Part shown: positions 6,872 through 15,209 of the stretch, in pieces | Layout of the letters: each line of letters begins with the position of its first letter | Numbering within the stretch: the first letter of the stretch is position 1 | Assembly (NCBI GenBank): GCA_900546435.1 | Contig: URCQ01000027.1 | Coordinates: 1 to 28,896, forward strand | DNA length: 28,896 nucleotides | Direction: 5' to 3' | Origin: an uncultured Pseudobutyrivibrio sp. | GTDB taxonomy: Bacteria > Bacillota > Clostridia > Lachnospirales > Lachnospiraceae | Translations under genes and position numbers: made by a program | Notes under the pieces: model-generated | Seen by the model: only the letters and a program-made list of their open reading frames with translations | Database searches by the model: none | What the model was told of the DNA's origin: nothing

Positions 6872-6909
6872 ATTCATAAATAAAAAATACACCCTTTCGG
6901 GTGTATTTT
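6872..6909. repeat. Duplicate of the hipB start region with a fourth hip operator (6888-6905)
   Basis: These 38 bases are identical to 5974-6011, which contain the first bases of hipB and operator O1. Here the copy is joined directly to the 3' end of the intact sortase gene, without O2 and O3. The palindrome could still bind HipB, and it could also form a hairpin at the end of the sortase transcript. Confidence 0.8.
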
Positions 6910-7702
6910 ATTTCGCATATGAGGTTGTATCCACTAGCTTTCCAACTACTAGAAAACGCCGATCACTTTGACTGCCAATGCAGGTCGACAGAACCAGAAG
7001 CTTGTCCTCTGCCGTTACTTCCACACCTTCTCTGACGTGGGTAATGCTTCGCCCTTCTTCCGCACATGATTTCAGTGAATCGAGAAACTGCTGTACACCA
7101 TCTGCTGATTTCAAATCAAACATTGCCGGAATATAATTATCATTGTAATTGTATACGCCAAAAATCTGATACGTATAGAGTGCATCTGCTGTTTCAAATG
7201 TCATTGTCTCATTTTGCTGAAAAAATGTCTCCTCATCAAACAAATGTAAGGATCCAAACATCGTATCCGCACGCATATCGTGACCATACAATATCGTAAT
7301 GCCATCTGACATATCTTCGTTATTACATTTGTTACTGTAAATTGCTCCTGCAATCGTCTGCACATGATTGATATCATGATTCAGATAATAATTATCTTCT
7401 TCTGTCTGTAACACTGGATAATCTACAATGGTATTTGGCACGTGAATCCAACCATACACATCTTCATTCTGTTCTTTCAAAGATGCGAAATCGTGAAGTG
7501 GTGTTGCCACAGGTTCTTCTTTCTTTTCTTTTGGTTTGTTCTCTTTTTCGCGCATTTTGGCATATTCTGCTTCCGCAAGGTCATTTTTATGTTGTTGATA
7601 CATGTACCCACCAAAAAGTAATATCGTCGCAACCAAAATAATGATGCTAACCACTCGTAAAAAGCGTATCTGCTTTGCATGATCCTTTTTTTCTTTTGTC
7701 AT
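6908..7702 (-). CDS. Class B sortase (SrtB-like)
   Basis: This 264-residue membrane-anchored transpeptidase would attach surface proteins to the cell wall. A basic start and one membrane segment (about 14-34) are followed by a Lys/Glu-rich linker and the sortase barrel. The catalytic residues are H141 (ILYGHDM), C241 (LSTCIG) and R248 or R249 (SDRRFLVVG). The helix around 197-213 and the LSTC motif fit class B better than class A. The ATG at 7702 is chosen because AAGGAG lies ten bases upstream; the longer frame would run through a repeated palindrome and the end of the mrp gene. No protein with a sorting signal is seen in the window, so its substrate lies elsewhere. Confidence 0.87.
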   Translation of the reverse strand: MTKEKKDHAKQIRFLRVVSIIILVATILLFGGYMYQQHKNDLAEAEYAKMREKENKPKEKKEEPVATPLHDFASLKEQNEDVYGWIHVPNTIVDYPVLQTEEDNYYLNHDINHVQTIAGAIYSNKCNNEDMSDGITILYGHDMRADTMFGSLHLFDEETFFQQNETMTFETADALYTYQIFGVYNYNDNYIPAMFDLKSADGVQQFLDSLKSCAEEGRSITHVREGVEVTAEDKLLVLSTCIGSQSDRRFLVVGKLVDTTSYAK

Positions 7703-7710
7703 TCTGTCAT

Positions 7711-7748
7711 CACTCCTTGTGGCAAAAGGAACGTCCCTAACGTAAGTT
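7711..7748. repeat. Half copy of the REP-like palindrome
   Basis: Identical to 6182-6219 except for one base (7743). The left arm of the palindrome has been replaced, so no hairpin forms. It spans the gap between the mrp stop codon and the sortase ribosome binding site and overlaps both. Confidence 0.75.
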
Positions 7749-8585
7749 CTCCAGAACTGTCTTCGCCTCTGTAAGATAATCATTCTCTACTGCATAGATT
7801 TCACCTGCGTCTGCTGCCTTGGCAAATTTCTGATCCATTGGAAGTTTGCCAAGGACAGAAATACCGAGTTCTTTTGCAACATCCTCAATATGACTATCGC
7901 CATAAATATGAATTTCCTCATCACAGTTAGGACATTTCACATAACTGTAATTTTCAACAACGCCAAGCACTGGAACATCCATCATTCCTGCCATGTTGTA
8001 AGCTTTCTTTACAATCATCTGTACCAGTTCCTGTGGAGATGTCACAATCACAATACCGTCTACTGGAAGTGACTGGAATACCGTAAGTGGAACATCACCT
8101 GTTCCAGGTGGCATGTCAACAAATAAATAATCCACATCGCCCCACTGTACATCTGTCCAGAACTGCTTTACTGCACCGGCAATAACAGGGCCTCTCCAGA
8201 TAACTGGCTGTTCCTCGTCTTCTAAAAGAAGATTAATAGACATAATCTTTGTTCCATCTTCTGCTTCGATTGGGAATGTACCATTATCATCACCAATCGC
8301 CGGACCATGCACACCAAACATCTTAGGGATGGATGGACCTGTAATATCCGCATCCAAAATTCCCACCTTATATCCAGCTTTTGCCATCATAGATGCCAGT
8401 GAAGATGTCACAAAAGATTTACCTACACCACCTTTACCACTGACAATACCAATCACATGTTTAATACGTGCATTTGGGTTTGTTTCAACCTCAAATGGAT
8501 TTTTTTTGTTTGCTGATGCACAGCCGGCACAGCTTTCTTTTGAACAAGTAGATGCACTAGCGCATCCTTTCTTTTCTTCTGCCAT
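7737..8585 (-). CDS. mrp: Mrp/NBP35-type P-loop ATPase, Fe-S cluster carrier
   Basis: This 282-residue cytoplasmic protein belongs to the Mrp/ApbC group, which binds and transfers iron-sulfur clusters to target enzymes. It has a cysteine-rich N-terminus (C8, C14, C19, C22), a deviant Walker A motif GKGGVGKS (50-57), the switch regions DADITGPS and DMPPGTGD, and the C-terminal CxxC pair C218/C221 that binds the cluster at the dimer interface. A GGGAGG site precedes the ATG by 11 bases. The gene follows mtnA by 19 bp and is probably co-transcribed with it. Its clients are unknown; an anaerobe of this type has many Fe-S enzymes. Confidence 0.92.
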   Translation of the reverse strand: MAEEKKGCASASTCSKESCAGCASANKKNPFEVETNPNARIKHVIGIVSGKGGVGKSFVTSSLASMMAKAGYKVGILDADITGPSIPKMFGVHGPAIGDDNGTFPIEAEDGTKIMSINLLLEDEEQPVIWRGPVIAGAVKQFWTDVQWGDVDYLFVDMPPGTGDVPLTVFQSLPVDGIVIVTSPQELVQMIVKKAYNMAGMMDVPVLGVVENYSYVKCPNCDEEIHIYGDSHIEDVAKELGISVLGKLPMDQKFAKAADAGEIYAVENDYLTEAKTVLENLR

Positions 8586-8604
8586 AATATTAATTTCCTC
8601 CCTT

Positions 8605-9684
8605 TTATACGCGTTTTCGCTTATTATCCATAATTGCTTTTAAAGATTCTGTATACGGAGCTCGTGCAACCCCATATTCTGTCACAATGCCTGCGATTAA
8701 TTCATGGTCTGTCACATCGAATGCCGGATTAAAGATTTTAACATTTTCCGGTGCCATACGCTTTTCATACCACATTTCTGCAATTTCTTCCGGTTTACGT
8801 TCTTCAATAACAATATCATCTCCCGTGGCGGTTGCCATATCAATCGTAGATGTCGGTGCACAAATATATACCGGAACATTGTACTGCTTAGCTACAGCGG
8901 CAACAACAGATGTACCAATTTTATTTGCTGTGTCACCGTTGGCTGCAACACGGTCACACCCTACAAATACAGCATTCACCCAGCCGTTTTTCATAACCAT
9001 TGCTGACATATTATCACAAATCAGTGTTGTATCCACACCAGATTCCTGCAATTCAAATGCAGTCAATCGTGCCCCTTGTAAAAGAGGTCTTGTTTCATCG
9101 CAAAATACATGTAAATGATAATCATTTTCTTCTGCCAGATAAATTGGTGCCGTTGCCGTACCATAACGTACTGCAGCAAGTTTTCCTGCATTACAGTGTG
9201 TCAGGATGCCATCGCCCGGCGAAATCAGTTCCATACCATATTCACCAATCTTATGGCACACTTCAATATCCTCATTGCGGATTGTGATTGCCTCCTGATG
9301 CAACGCCTCTATGATTTGTGGCAATGCTTCTTCTTTATGTGCTACTACAACAGCTTCCATGCGCTTTAATGCCCATGACAGATTGACTGCCGTCGGACGT
9401 GATGCATCAAGATATTCCTTATCTTTACAAAATGCATCATAAAATGCATCATATGTTTTTGCATCATATCGACAAGACAACACATACATACCGATTGCAG
9501 CTGCAACACCGATTGCCGGCGCACCACGTACCTGTAACAAATAGATGGCGTCCCAGATTTCCTTTGCAGTTGTCAGAGATAACATCTCAATCGTTCCCGG
9601 CAATTTTGTCTGATCAATGATCACGAGAGCCCTGTTCGCCTCATCCAATGAGACTGTATCGATTTCTGTAATTTTTCCATCCAT
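8605..9684 (-). CDS. mtnA: S-methyl-5-thioribose-1-phosphate isomerase
   Basis: This 359-residue enzyme converts methylthioribose 1-phosphate to methylthioribulose 1-phosphate in methionine salvage, and also acts on 5-deoxyribose 1-phosphate in related shunts. Diagnostic motifs are VRGAPAIGVAAAIG (52-65), the catalytic Cys C164 in LTHCNAG, and D244 in GCDRVAANGDTANKIGT. No other methionine-salvage gene is in the window, so it may serve a salvage or DHAP-shunt pathway encoded elsewhere. A GGGGG purine run precedes the ATG by about ten bases. The translation initiation factor eIF2B alpha-like family is the nearest alternative, but the residues above favour MtnA. Confidence 0.93.
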   Translation of the reverse strand: MDGKITEIDTVSLDEANRALVIIDQTKLPGTIEMLSLTTAKEIWDAIYLLQVRGAPAIGVAAAIGMYVLSCRYDAKTYDAFYDAFCKDKEYLDASRPTAVNLSWALKRMEAVVVAHKEEALPQIIEALHQEAITIRNEDIEVCHKIGEYGMELISPGDGILTHCNAGKLAAVRYGTATAPIYLAEENDYHLHVFCDETRPLLQGARLTAFELQESGVDTTLICDNMSAMVMKNGWVNAVFVGCDRVAANGDTANKIGTSVVAAVAKQYNVPVYICAPTSTIDMATATGDDIVIEERKPEEIAEMWYEKRMAPENVKIFNPAFDVTDHELIAGIVTEYGVARAPYTESLKAIMDNKRKRV

Positions 9685-9717
9685 CTCATTTATCCCCCTA
9701 TTATTTTCAACACCTAT

Positions 9718-9746
9718 ATTGTACTGAATTTACTCGGAATATACAA
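9718..9746 (-). promoter_or_regulatory. Predicted promoter of mtnA-mrp
   Basis: On the minus strand TTGTAT (9741-9746) and TACAAT (9718-9723) are separated by 17 bp. Transcription would start about 27 bases before the mtnA ATG. Confidence 0.55.
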
Positions 9747-9818
9747 ATGTGTTCCTCGGAAAGTGCAAGTTTGTGCCACTCATAAATTTCTAAGTACTCT
9801 AGTGCAGATGCAGACGCA

Positions 9819-9850
9819 AAGACGAGCCGGTCACCTGACCGACTCGTCTT
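9819..9850 (-). terminator. Hairpin terminator after etfA
   Basis: Arms AAGACGAG (9819-9826) and CTCGTCTT (9843-9850), with a further inner stem CGGTCA/TGACCG, form a very stable hairpin 33 bp past the etfA stop codon. The T run is longer on the plus strand than on the minus strand, so it may work in both directions. It separates the butyrate operon from mtnA. Confidence 0.8.
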
Positions 9851-9882
9851 TTTGAAAATAAGAAATGATGGGAAAGCAATTA

Positions 9883-10935
9883 TTATGCTAACTCAGCCTT
9901 TAAAGCTTCTGTTAAAGCTGGAACGATCTTCTTGAGATCTCCAACAATACCATAGTCAGCAACATCAAAGATTGGAGCATCTGCATCTTTATTGATTGCA
10001 ATAATGATGTCAGATTCTTCCATACCGGCAACGTGCTGGATTGCTCCAGAGATACCGATTGCAAAATATACATTAGGACGAACTGTCTTTCCTGTCTGTC
10101 CTACCTGATAATCCTGTGCCAACCAGCCGTTTTCAACAACAGCACGTGAACAAGATACCATTCCACCAAGAACATTTGCTAAATCTTTCAACATCTGGAA
10201 ATTTTCAGCACTACCAACACCACGTCCACCAGATACTAAGATCTTTGCGTCCATGATATTTTCAACAGTACCAACAGCCTTTACAATTTCCTGAATTTCA
10301 ACATATTTGTTGTTCTTTGTAAATCCAGGATTGTAGTTGATTACTTCTGCCTTTGCCCCCTTAACTGGTGTAATCTTCTGCATAACACCAGGACGAACCG
10401 TTGCCATCTGCGGACGGTGATCTGGACAAGCAATTGTTGCGATTGTGTTTCCACCAAATGCAGGTCTTGTCATAAGTAACTGACCATGCTTTTGTGTATC
10501 TTCTTTTCCTTCTGGAACAGTAAGTGGGAAATCACCAATCTCAAGTACTGTACAGTCTGCTGTAAGACCTGTCTTAACTCTTGCTGAAACAGTTGGTCCT
10601 AAGTCACGTCCGATAGCTGTAGCACCAACCAACATGATGTCAGGCTTATACTCATTGATTACAGAAGCAAGTGCATGTGCATATGGTTCTGTTCTGTATG
10701 TTTCAAGTTCCGGATCATCTACAACGATTACTCTGTCTGCACCATACTCAGCCAAAGAATCTACAAGATTACCTACGTTATGTCCTAAAAGAACAGCTGT
10801 AACATCTGTTCCCAAATCTGCAGCAAGTTCTTTTGCCTTTCCGATCAATTCGAAGGCAATGGAACTAATTTCATTATCTACCTGCTGTGCGTAGATATAT
10901 ACGCCCTTATATTCTTCTAATGCCATTTTATTCAC
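9883..10935 (-). CDS. etfA: Electron transfer flavoprotein, alpha subunit
   Basis: This 350-residue protein pairs with EtfB. The C-terminal FAD-binding domain is clear: SGGRGVGSAENF, QVGQTGKTVRPNVYFAIGISGAIQH and NKDADAPIFDVADYGIVGD. In butyrate-forming anaerobes EtfAB with butyryl-CoA dehydrogenase bifurcates electrons from NADH to crotonyl-CoA and ferredoxin; the operon context strongly suggests that role. The start is a GTG (MNKMALEEY) with AAGGA about five bases upstream; the ATG three codons on is an alternative. It is the last gene of the operon, 15 bp after etfB. Confidence 0.94.
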   Translation of the reverse strand: MNKMALEEYKGVYIYAQQVDNEISSIAFELIGKAKELAADLGTDVTAVLLGHNVGNLVDSLAEYGADRVIVVDDPELETYRTEPYAHALASVINEYKPDIMLVGATAIGRDLGPTVSARVKTGLTADCTVLEIGDFPLTVPEGKEDTQKHGQLLMTRPAFGGNTIATIACPDHRPQMATVRPGVMQKITPVKGAKAEVINYNPGFTKNNKYVEIQEIVKAVGTVENIMDAKILVSGGRGVGSAENFQMLKDLANVLGGMVSCSRAVVENGWLAQDYQVGQTGKTVRPNVYFAIGISGAIQHVAGMEESDIIIAINKDADAPIFDVADYGIVGDLKKIVPALTEALKAELA

Positions 10936-10950
10936 CGTTTTCCTTCCAAA

Positions 10951-11733
10951 TTAGATTACATGTTTTTCTTTTAATTTGTCCATGATATAAGATACAGATT
11001 CGGTTGGGTCTAATGTAACCTTTTCACCTGCACCCTTACGTACCTTATCAGATGCCTTAGCGATCTTTGTTGGAGATCCCTTTAATCCGAGATCAGAATC
11101 GTCAACATCCTTTAAGTCTGCACGGCCCCATACGGTTACTTCTTTGTCATATGCGTCAAAGATTCCGCCTGGTGTCATATATCTTGGTGTATTTAATTCA
11201 GAAAGAGCGGTTACCAGACAAGGCATCTGAGCCTTAATCATATGGTATCTGTCTTCATACTGACGCTTAACGATAACAGAATCACCTTCTACCTTAAGAT
11301 CCTCTGCATAAGAGATTACCGGAATACCAAGATGCTCTGCGATCTGTGGTCCAACCTGTGCAGTATCTCCATCAATAGCCTGACGACCTGTGATGATAAG
11401 ATCATAATCAATATTTCTAAGTGCACCTGCAATTGTTGTTGATGTTGCCCATGTATCAGCTCCACCAAGTACTCTATCTGTAACAAGAACTGCGTTATCA
11501 GCGCCCATTGCCATAGCCTCGCGAAGTACATCATCTGCCTTAGGAAGACCCATGGTAAGAACGGTTACTTCTGCACCGATTTCATCTTTGATTCGAAGTG
11601 CTGCCTCTAATCCGGCTTTGTCATCCGGGTTCATAATAGCAAGCATTGCTGCTCTATCAAGTGTTCCGTCTGGGTTAAACTTAACGCCACCCTTTGTGTC
11701 AGGAACCTGTTTAATACATACTACGATTTTCAT
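10951..11733 (-). CDS. etfB: Electron transfer flavoprotein, beta subunit
   Basis: This 260-residue subunit starts with the typical MKIVVCIKQVPDT and has the signature around ITGRQAIDGDTAQVGPQIAEHLGIP, where family members bind the second nucleotide (FAD in bifurcating Etf, AMP in others). The length and the D-G-D-T-A-Q-V-G-P motif match the clostridial bifurcating type. A strong AGGAGG site precedes it, and it lies 20 bp after bcd in the same operon. Confidence 0.94.
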   Translation of the reverse strand: MKIVVCIKQVPDTKGGVKFNPDGTLDRAAMLAIMNPDDKAGLEAALRIKDEIGAEVTVLTMGLPKADDVLREAMAMGADNAVLVTDRVLGGADTWATSTTIAGALRNIDYDLIITGRQAIDGDTAQVGPQIAEHLGIPVISYAEDLKVEGDSVIVKRQYEDRYHMIKAQMPCLVTALSELNTPRYMTPGGIFDAYDKEVTVWGRADLKDVDDSDLGLKGSPTKIAKASDKVRKGAGEKVTLDPTESVSYIMDKLKEKHVI

Positions 11734-11753
11734 GTATCTATTTCCTCCTATTC

Positions 11754-12908
11754 CTATTTCAGTAATGCACCAGAGATAACCATACGCTGAACTTCTGAAG
11801 TTCCTTCGTAGATCTCAGTGATCTTAGCATCTCTCATCATACGCTCTACGTCATATTCACGGATATATCCATATCCACCAAAGAGTTGAACAACTTCTGT
11901 TGTAACAGCCATTGCTGTCTCAGCAGCAAAAAGCTTAGCCTTAGCAGCTTCTACAGAGTAAACTTTCTGGTTTGCCTTTGCCATAGCAGCCTTGTAAACA
12001 AGAAGCTGTGCAGCTTCTACACGTGTTGCCATATCAGCAAGCTTGAACTGTGTATTCTGCTGCTGTGCGATAGAACGACCAAACTGCTTTCTTTCTTTTG
12101 TATAAGCAATAGCGCGGTCTAATGCACCTTCTGCAATACCAAGAGCCTGTGCAGCGATACCAATACGTCCACCATCCAATGTATGCATAGCGATTGGGAA
12201 TCCCTTTCCTTCTGGTCCAAGTAATGCATCCTTAGGAATTCTGCAGTCTTCAAAAATAAGTTCATATGTTGATGAACCACGGATACCCATCTTCTTTTCC
12301 TTTGTTCCAAAGGAGAATCCAGGTGCTCCCTTTTCTACGATAAATGCAGAGAAGTTCTTCTTCTTTCTGCCTCTCTTGTCTTCTGTAACACTTGTAATAG
12401 CAATAACGATATAAACGTCAGCAACTTTACCATTGGTAATGAAGCACTTAGAACCGTTTAATACCCACTCGTCACCGTCAAGAACAGCCTTTGTCTGAGC
12501 ACCCTGTGCATCTGTACCAGCACCTGGTTCTGTAAGAGCGAATGCACCAAGTTTCTCACCTGTTGCAAGTGGTCTTACATATTTCTGCTTCTGCTCTTCT
12601 GTACCATATGTCATAATAGGGTCAATGCAAAGTGATGTATGTGCAGAAACAATAACACCTGTTGTAGCACAAACTTTTGACAACTCTTCCACACACATAA
12701 CATATGTCAAAGGATCACATCCCTGTCCGCCGTACTCCTTTGGTACAGGAATTCCCATAAATCCACTTTTTGCCATCTTTGCAACAGTCTCAGCAGGGAA
12801 CTGCTCTGTCTCATCAACTTCCTGTGCAAGAGGTTTTACTTCTGTCTCAGCAAACTCTTTAAATAAAGTACGCGCCATTTCATGTTTTTTATCTAAACCG
12901 AAATCCAT
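11754..12908 (-). CDS. bcd: Butyryl-CoA dehydrogenase (short-chain acyl-CoA dehydrogenase)
   Basis: This 384-residue flavoenzyme reduces crotonyl-CoA to butyryl-CoA. It shows the acyl-CoA dehydrogenase signatures AFALTEPGAGTDAQG, FITNGKVADVYIV, LDGGRIGIAAQALGIAEGA and QLFGGYGYIREYDVERMMRDAKI, and the catalytic glutamate near residue 368 in IYEGTSE. Position next to etfBA and length both point to the butyrate-pathway enzyme rather than a catabolic dehydrogenase. GGAGG precedes the ATG by about ten bases. A GC-rich hairpin lies between it and hbd. Confidence 0.94.
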   Translation of the reverse strand: MDFGLDKKHEMARTLFKEFAETEVKPLAQEVDETEQFPAETVAKMAKSGFMGIPVPKEYGGQGCDPLTYVMCVEELSKVCATTGVIVSAHTSLCIDPIMTYGTEEQKQKYVRPLATGEKLGAFALTEPGAGTDAQGAQTKAVLDGDEWVLNGSKCFITNGKVADVYIVIAITSVTEDKRGRKKKNFSAFIVEKGAPGFSFGTKEKKMGIRGSSTYELIFEDCRIPKDALLGPEGKGFPIAMHTLDGGRIGIAAQALGIAEGALDRAIAYTKERKQFGRSIAQQQNTQFKLADMATRVEAAQLLVYKAAMAKANQKVYSVEAAKAKLFAAETAMAVTTEVVQLFGGYGYIREYDVERMMRDAKITEIYEGTSEVQRMVISGALLK

Positions 12909-12949
12909 GCTCTTCGTTCCTCCGTTTTCATAAATAATATTAGATGATT

Positions 12950-12970
12950 GCCCCGCTTATTATGCGGGGC
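12950..12970. other. GC-rich hairpin between hbd and bcd
   Basis: GCCCCGC and GCGGGGC flank a 7-base loop TTATTAT. No T run follows on the minus strand, so it is unlikely to be a simple terminator. Within an operon it could stabilise or set the relative level of the downstream bcd-etfBA message. Confidence 0.6.
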
Positions 12971-12983
12971 TTGAAATCTTTTC

Positions 12984-13856
12984 TTACTGTGCGTCTACTG
13001 GTGTCTTTGTACGATCTGGGTTATATACATAGAATCCCTTACCACTCTTTACACCAAGGTTGCCACCACGAACCATCTTGCGGATGAGTGGACATGCACG
13101 ATACTTGCTATCGCCTGTTTCATTATAAAGAACATCCATAATTGCAAGGCAGATATCAAGGCCAATGAAATCACCTAACTCAAGAGGTCCCATTGGATGA
13201 TTAGCGCCAAGCTTCATTGCTGTATCAATACCAGCGATATCAGATACACCTTCCATCTTGATGAAAGCAGCTTCGTTAATCATTGGGATCAAGATTCTGT
13301 TTACAACGAATCCTGCTGCTTCATTTACCTGTACAGGTGTCTTACCGATTTCTTCAGAAATCTTCTTGATTGCATCTACTGACTCAACAGGAGTATTTAC
13401 ACCTGCGATAACTTCGATTAATTTCATACGATCAGCTGGGTTGAAGAAATGCATACCAATCAGTGGACGTGTAAGTCCGTTGCCAATCTCTGTAATAGAA
13501 AGGCTTGATGTGTTAGATGCGAAGATACACTCTGGCTTAGCAATCTTGTCAAGCTCTGCAAATGTTGTCTTCTTAACGTTCATATCTTCGAAAGCTGCCT
13601 CTACGATCAAATCGCAGTCTTTGCAAAGGTCTTCCTTTAATCCAGGAGTAATCTTAGCAACGATAGCATCAACAGCTTCCTGTGTCAACTTTCCTTTTTC
13701 TACTAAACGAGCATAGCCTTTTTCGATCTTAGCCTTGCCGTTGTCAGCCCACTCCTGCTTAATATCGCAAAGTGCAACTTCATATCCATCAACCTGAGCA
13801 AATGCCTTTGCAATGCCCTGTCCCATTGTTCCTGCTCCAATAACACCAACCTTCAT
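12984..13856 (-). CDS. hbd: 3-hydroxybutyryl-CoA dehydrogenase
   Basis: This 290-residue NAD(P)-dependent enzyme interconverts acetoacetyl-CoA and 3-hydroxybutyryl-CoA. The N-terminal nucleotide fold starts with GVIGAGTMGQGIA, SNTSSLSITEI follows, and the catalytic His is H136 in GMHFFNPADRMKLIEV. The C-terminal domain contains GFVVNRILIPMINEA and GPLELGDFIGLD. It is 33 bp from thlA and has a GGAGG site seven bases before the ATG. The crotonase that should act next is not encoded in this operon. Confidence 0.95.
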   Translation of the reverse strand: MKVGVIGAGTMGQGIAKAFAQVDGYEVALCDIKQEWADNGKAKIEKGYARLVEKGKLTQEAVDAIVAKITPGLKEDLCKDCDLIVEAAFEDMNVKKTTFAELDKIAKPECIFASNTSSLSITEIGNGLTRPLIGMHFFNPADRMKLIEVIAGVNTPVESVDAIKKISEEIGKTPVQVNEAAGFVVNRILIPMINEAAFIKMEGVSDIAGIDTAMKLGANHPMGPLELGDFIGLDICLAIMDVLYNETGDSKYRACPLIRKMVRGGNLGVKSGKGFYVYNPDRTKTPVDAQ

Positions 13857-13889
13857 GTCAGCACCTCCATAAAATATACTTTTAAAAAT

Positions 13890-15077
13890 TTATTCGTATT
13901 TTTCAACGATTGTTGAGCAGCCCATGCCACCACCGATACAAAGTGTTGCAAGACCTCTCTTAGAATCTCTCTTCTGCATCTCATGTAATAATGTAACAAG
14001 GATACGACATCCAGAAGCTCCAACCGGATGACCAAGTGCAATCGCGCCACCATTAACATTTACCTTGCTCATATCAAAGTTCAAATCTCTAGCAACTGCA
14101 ACAGACTGTGCTGCAAATGCTTCGTTTGCTTCGATCAAATCCATATCATCAATTGTAAGACCTGTCTTAGCAAGAACCTTTCTTGTAGAAGCAACAGGAC
14201 CAACACCCATGATTTCTGGTTCAACACCACCAAGTGCTCCAGCTACCCATGTAGCCATTGGTGTAACGCCAAGTTCTTTTGCTTTTTCTTCGCTCATAAC
14301 AACGATTGCTGCTGCACCATCGTTAATACCAGAAGCGTTACCTGCTGTAACAAGTCCGCCTTCCTTACCTGAGCAGCAACGTAACTTAGAAAGTGACTCT
14401 GCTGTTGTTCCAGCTCTTGGTCCTTCATCTCTAACGAAGTCAACCATTTCCTTCTTAACCTTAACAGGTACAGGAACGATTTCGTCATCGAACTTACCTT
14501 CAGCGATAGCCTTTTCACACTTCTGCTGGCTGTTTGCTGAGAACTCATCAAGTTCTTCTCTTGTAAGACCATATTTATCACAAACATTTTCAGCTGTAAT
14601 CATCATATGATAATGATTGAATGCATCTGTAAGAGCATCGTTAACCATTGTATCAATGATTGTAGCGTTGTTCATACGATATCCAAAACGTGCTTTTGTC
14701 ATAGCGTAAGGAGCCATTGACATATTCTCCATACCACCTGCTACTACGATATCAGCTTCGCCAGCCATGATCATAGTTGCTGCATCGTTAACGCACTTAA
14801 GACCAGAACCACAAACTACGTTGATTGTGATTGCAGGAACTTCGATTGGAAGGCCAGCCTTGATTGCTGCCTGACGTGCTACGTTCTGTCCCTGTGCAGC
14901 CTGGATAACACATCCCATCTTTACTTCGTCAACCATCTCTGGCTTAACACCTGCACGATTTAATGCTTCCTTAATAACGATAGCGCCAAGATCTGCTGCT
15001 GGTGTATTGCTGAGTGCTCCCCCCATTTTACCGATTGCAGTACGACATGCACCTGCTAATACTACTTTCTTTCCCAT
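13890..15077 (-). CDS. thlA: Acetyl-CoA acetyltransferase (thiolase)
   Basis: This 395-residue enzyme condenses two acetyl-CoA to acetoacetyl-CoA, the entry to butyrate formation. The active-site residues are C89 (NVVCGSGLKCVNDA), H350 (LGHPVGASGCR) and C380 (CIGGGMGCS); NEAFAAQS is also present. It is the first gene of the operon, transcribed from a good promoter about 100 bp upstream, and the leader contains a probable Rex site. AAGGAG precedes the ATG. Confidence 0.95.
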   Translation of the reverse strand: MGKKVVLAGACRTAIGKMGGALSNTPAADLGAIVIKEALNRAGVKPEMVDEVKMGCVIQAAQGQNVARQAAIKAGLPIEVPAITINVVCGSGLKCVNDAATMIMAGEADIVVAGGMENMSMAPYAMTKARFGYRMNNATIIDTMVNDALTDAFNHYHMMITAENVCDKYGLTREELDEFSANSQQKCEKAIAEGKFDDEIVPVPVKVKKEMVDFVRDEGPRAGTTAESLSKLRCCSGKEGGLVTAGNASGINDGAAAIVVMSEEKAKELGVTPMATWVAGALGGVEPEIMGVGPVASTRKVLAKTGLTIDDMDLIEANEAFAAQSVAVARDLNFDMSKVNVNGGAIALGHPVGASGCRILVTLLHEMQKRDSKRGLATLCIGGGMGCSTIVEKYE

Positions 15078-15121
15078 GTTCTTTCTCCTTTTTATTTCTT
15101 ATTTGCTGTTTCTCTTTTGTT

Positions 15122-15139
15122 TTGTTATTTTTTTAACAA
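15122..15139. promoter_or_regulatory. Rex operator in the thlA leader
   Basis: TTGTTATTTTTTTAACAA differs from the clostridial Rex consensus TTGTTAANNNNTTAACAA at one position only (base 7). It lies in the 5' untranslated region between the predicted start of transcription and the ribosome binding site, where a bound repressor would block elongation. Rex senses the NADH/NAD ratio and is known to repress butyrate-pathway operons in clostridia. Confidence 0.72.
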
Positions 15140-15180
15140 ACAAAAACAAAAAAAAGAAAACAGCGTTTCCGCATGAAATG

Positions 15181-15209
15181 ATAGTAACACAAAACTAATC
15201 TTCTTGCAA
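15181..15209 (-). promoter_or_regulatory. Promoter of the butyrate operon
   Basis: On the minus strand TTGCAA (15204-15209) and TACTAT (15181-15186) are 17 bp apart. The predicted start near 15174 gives a leader of about 97 nt before thlA. Confidence 0.65.

Noticed and set aside
12950..12970. Terminator splitting the butyrate operon between hbd and bcd
   Set aside because: No T run follows the stem on the coding strand and the genes belong to one pathway; kept only as an intra-operon hairpin.
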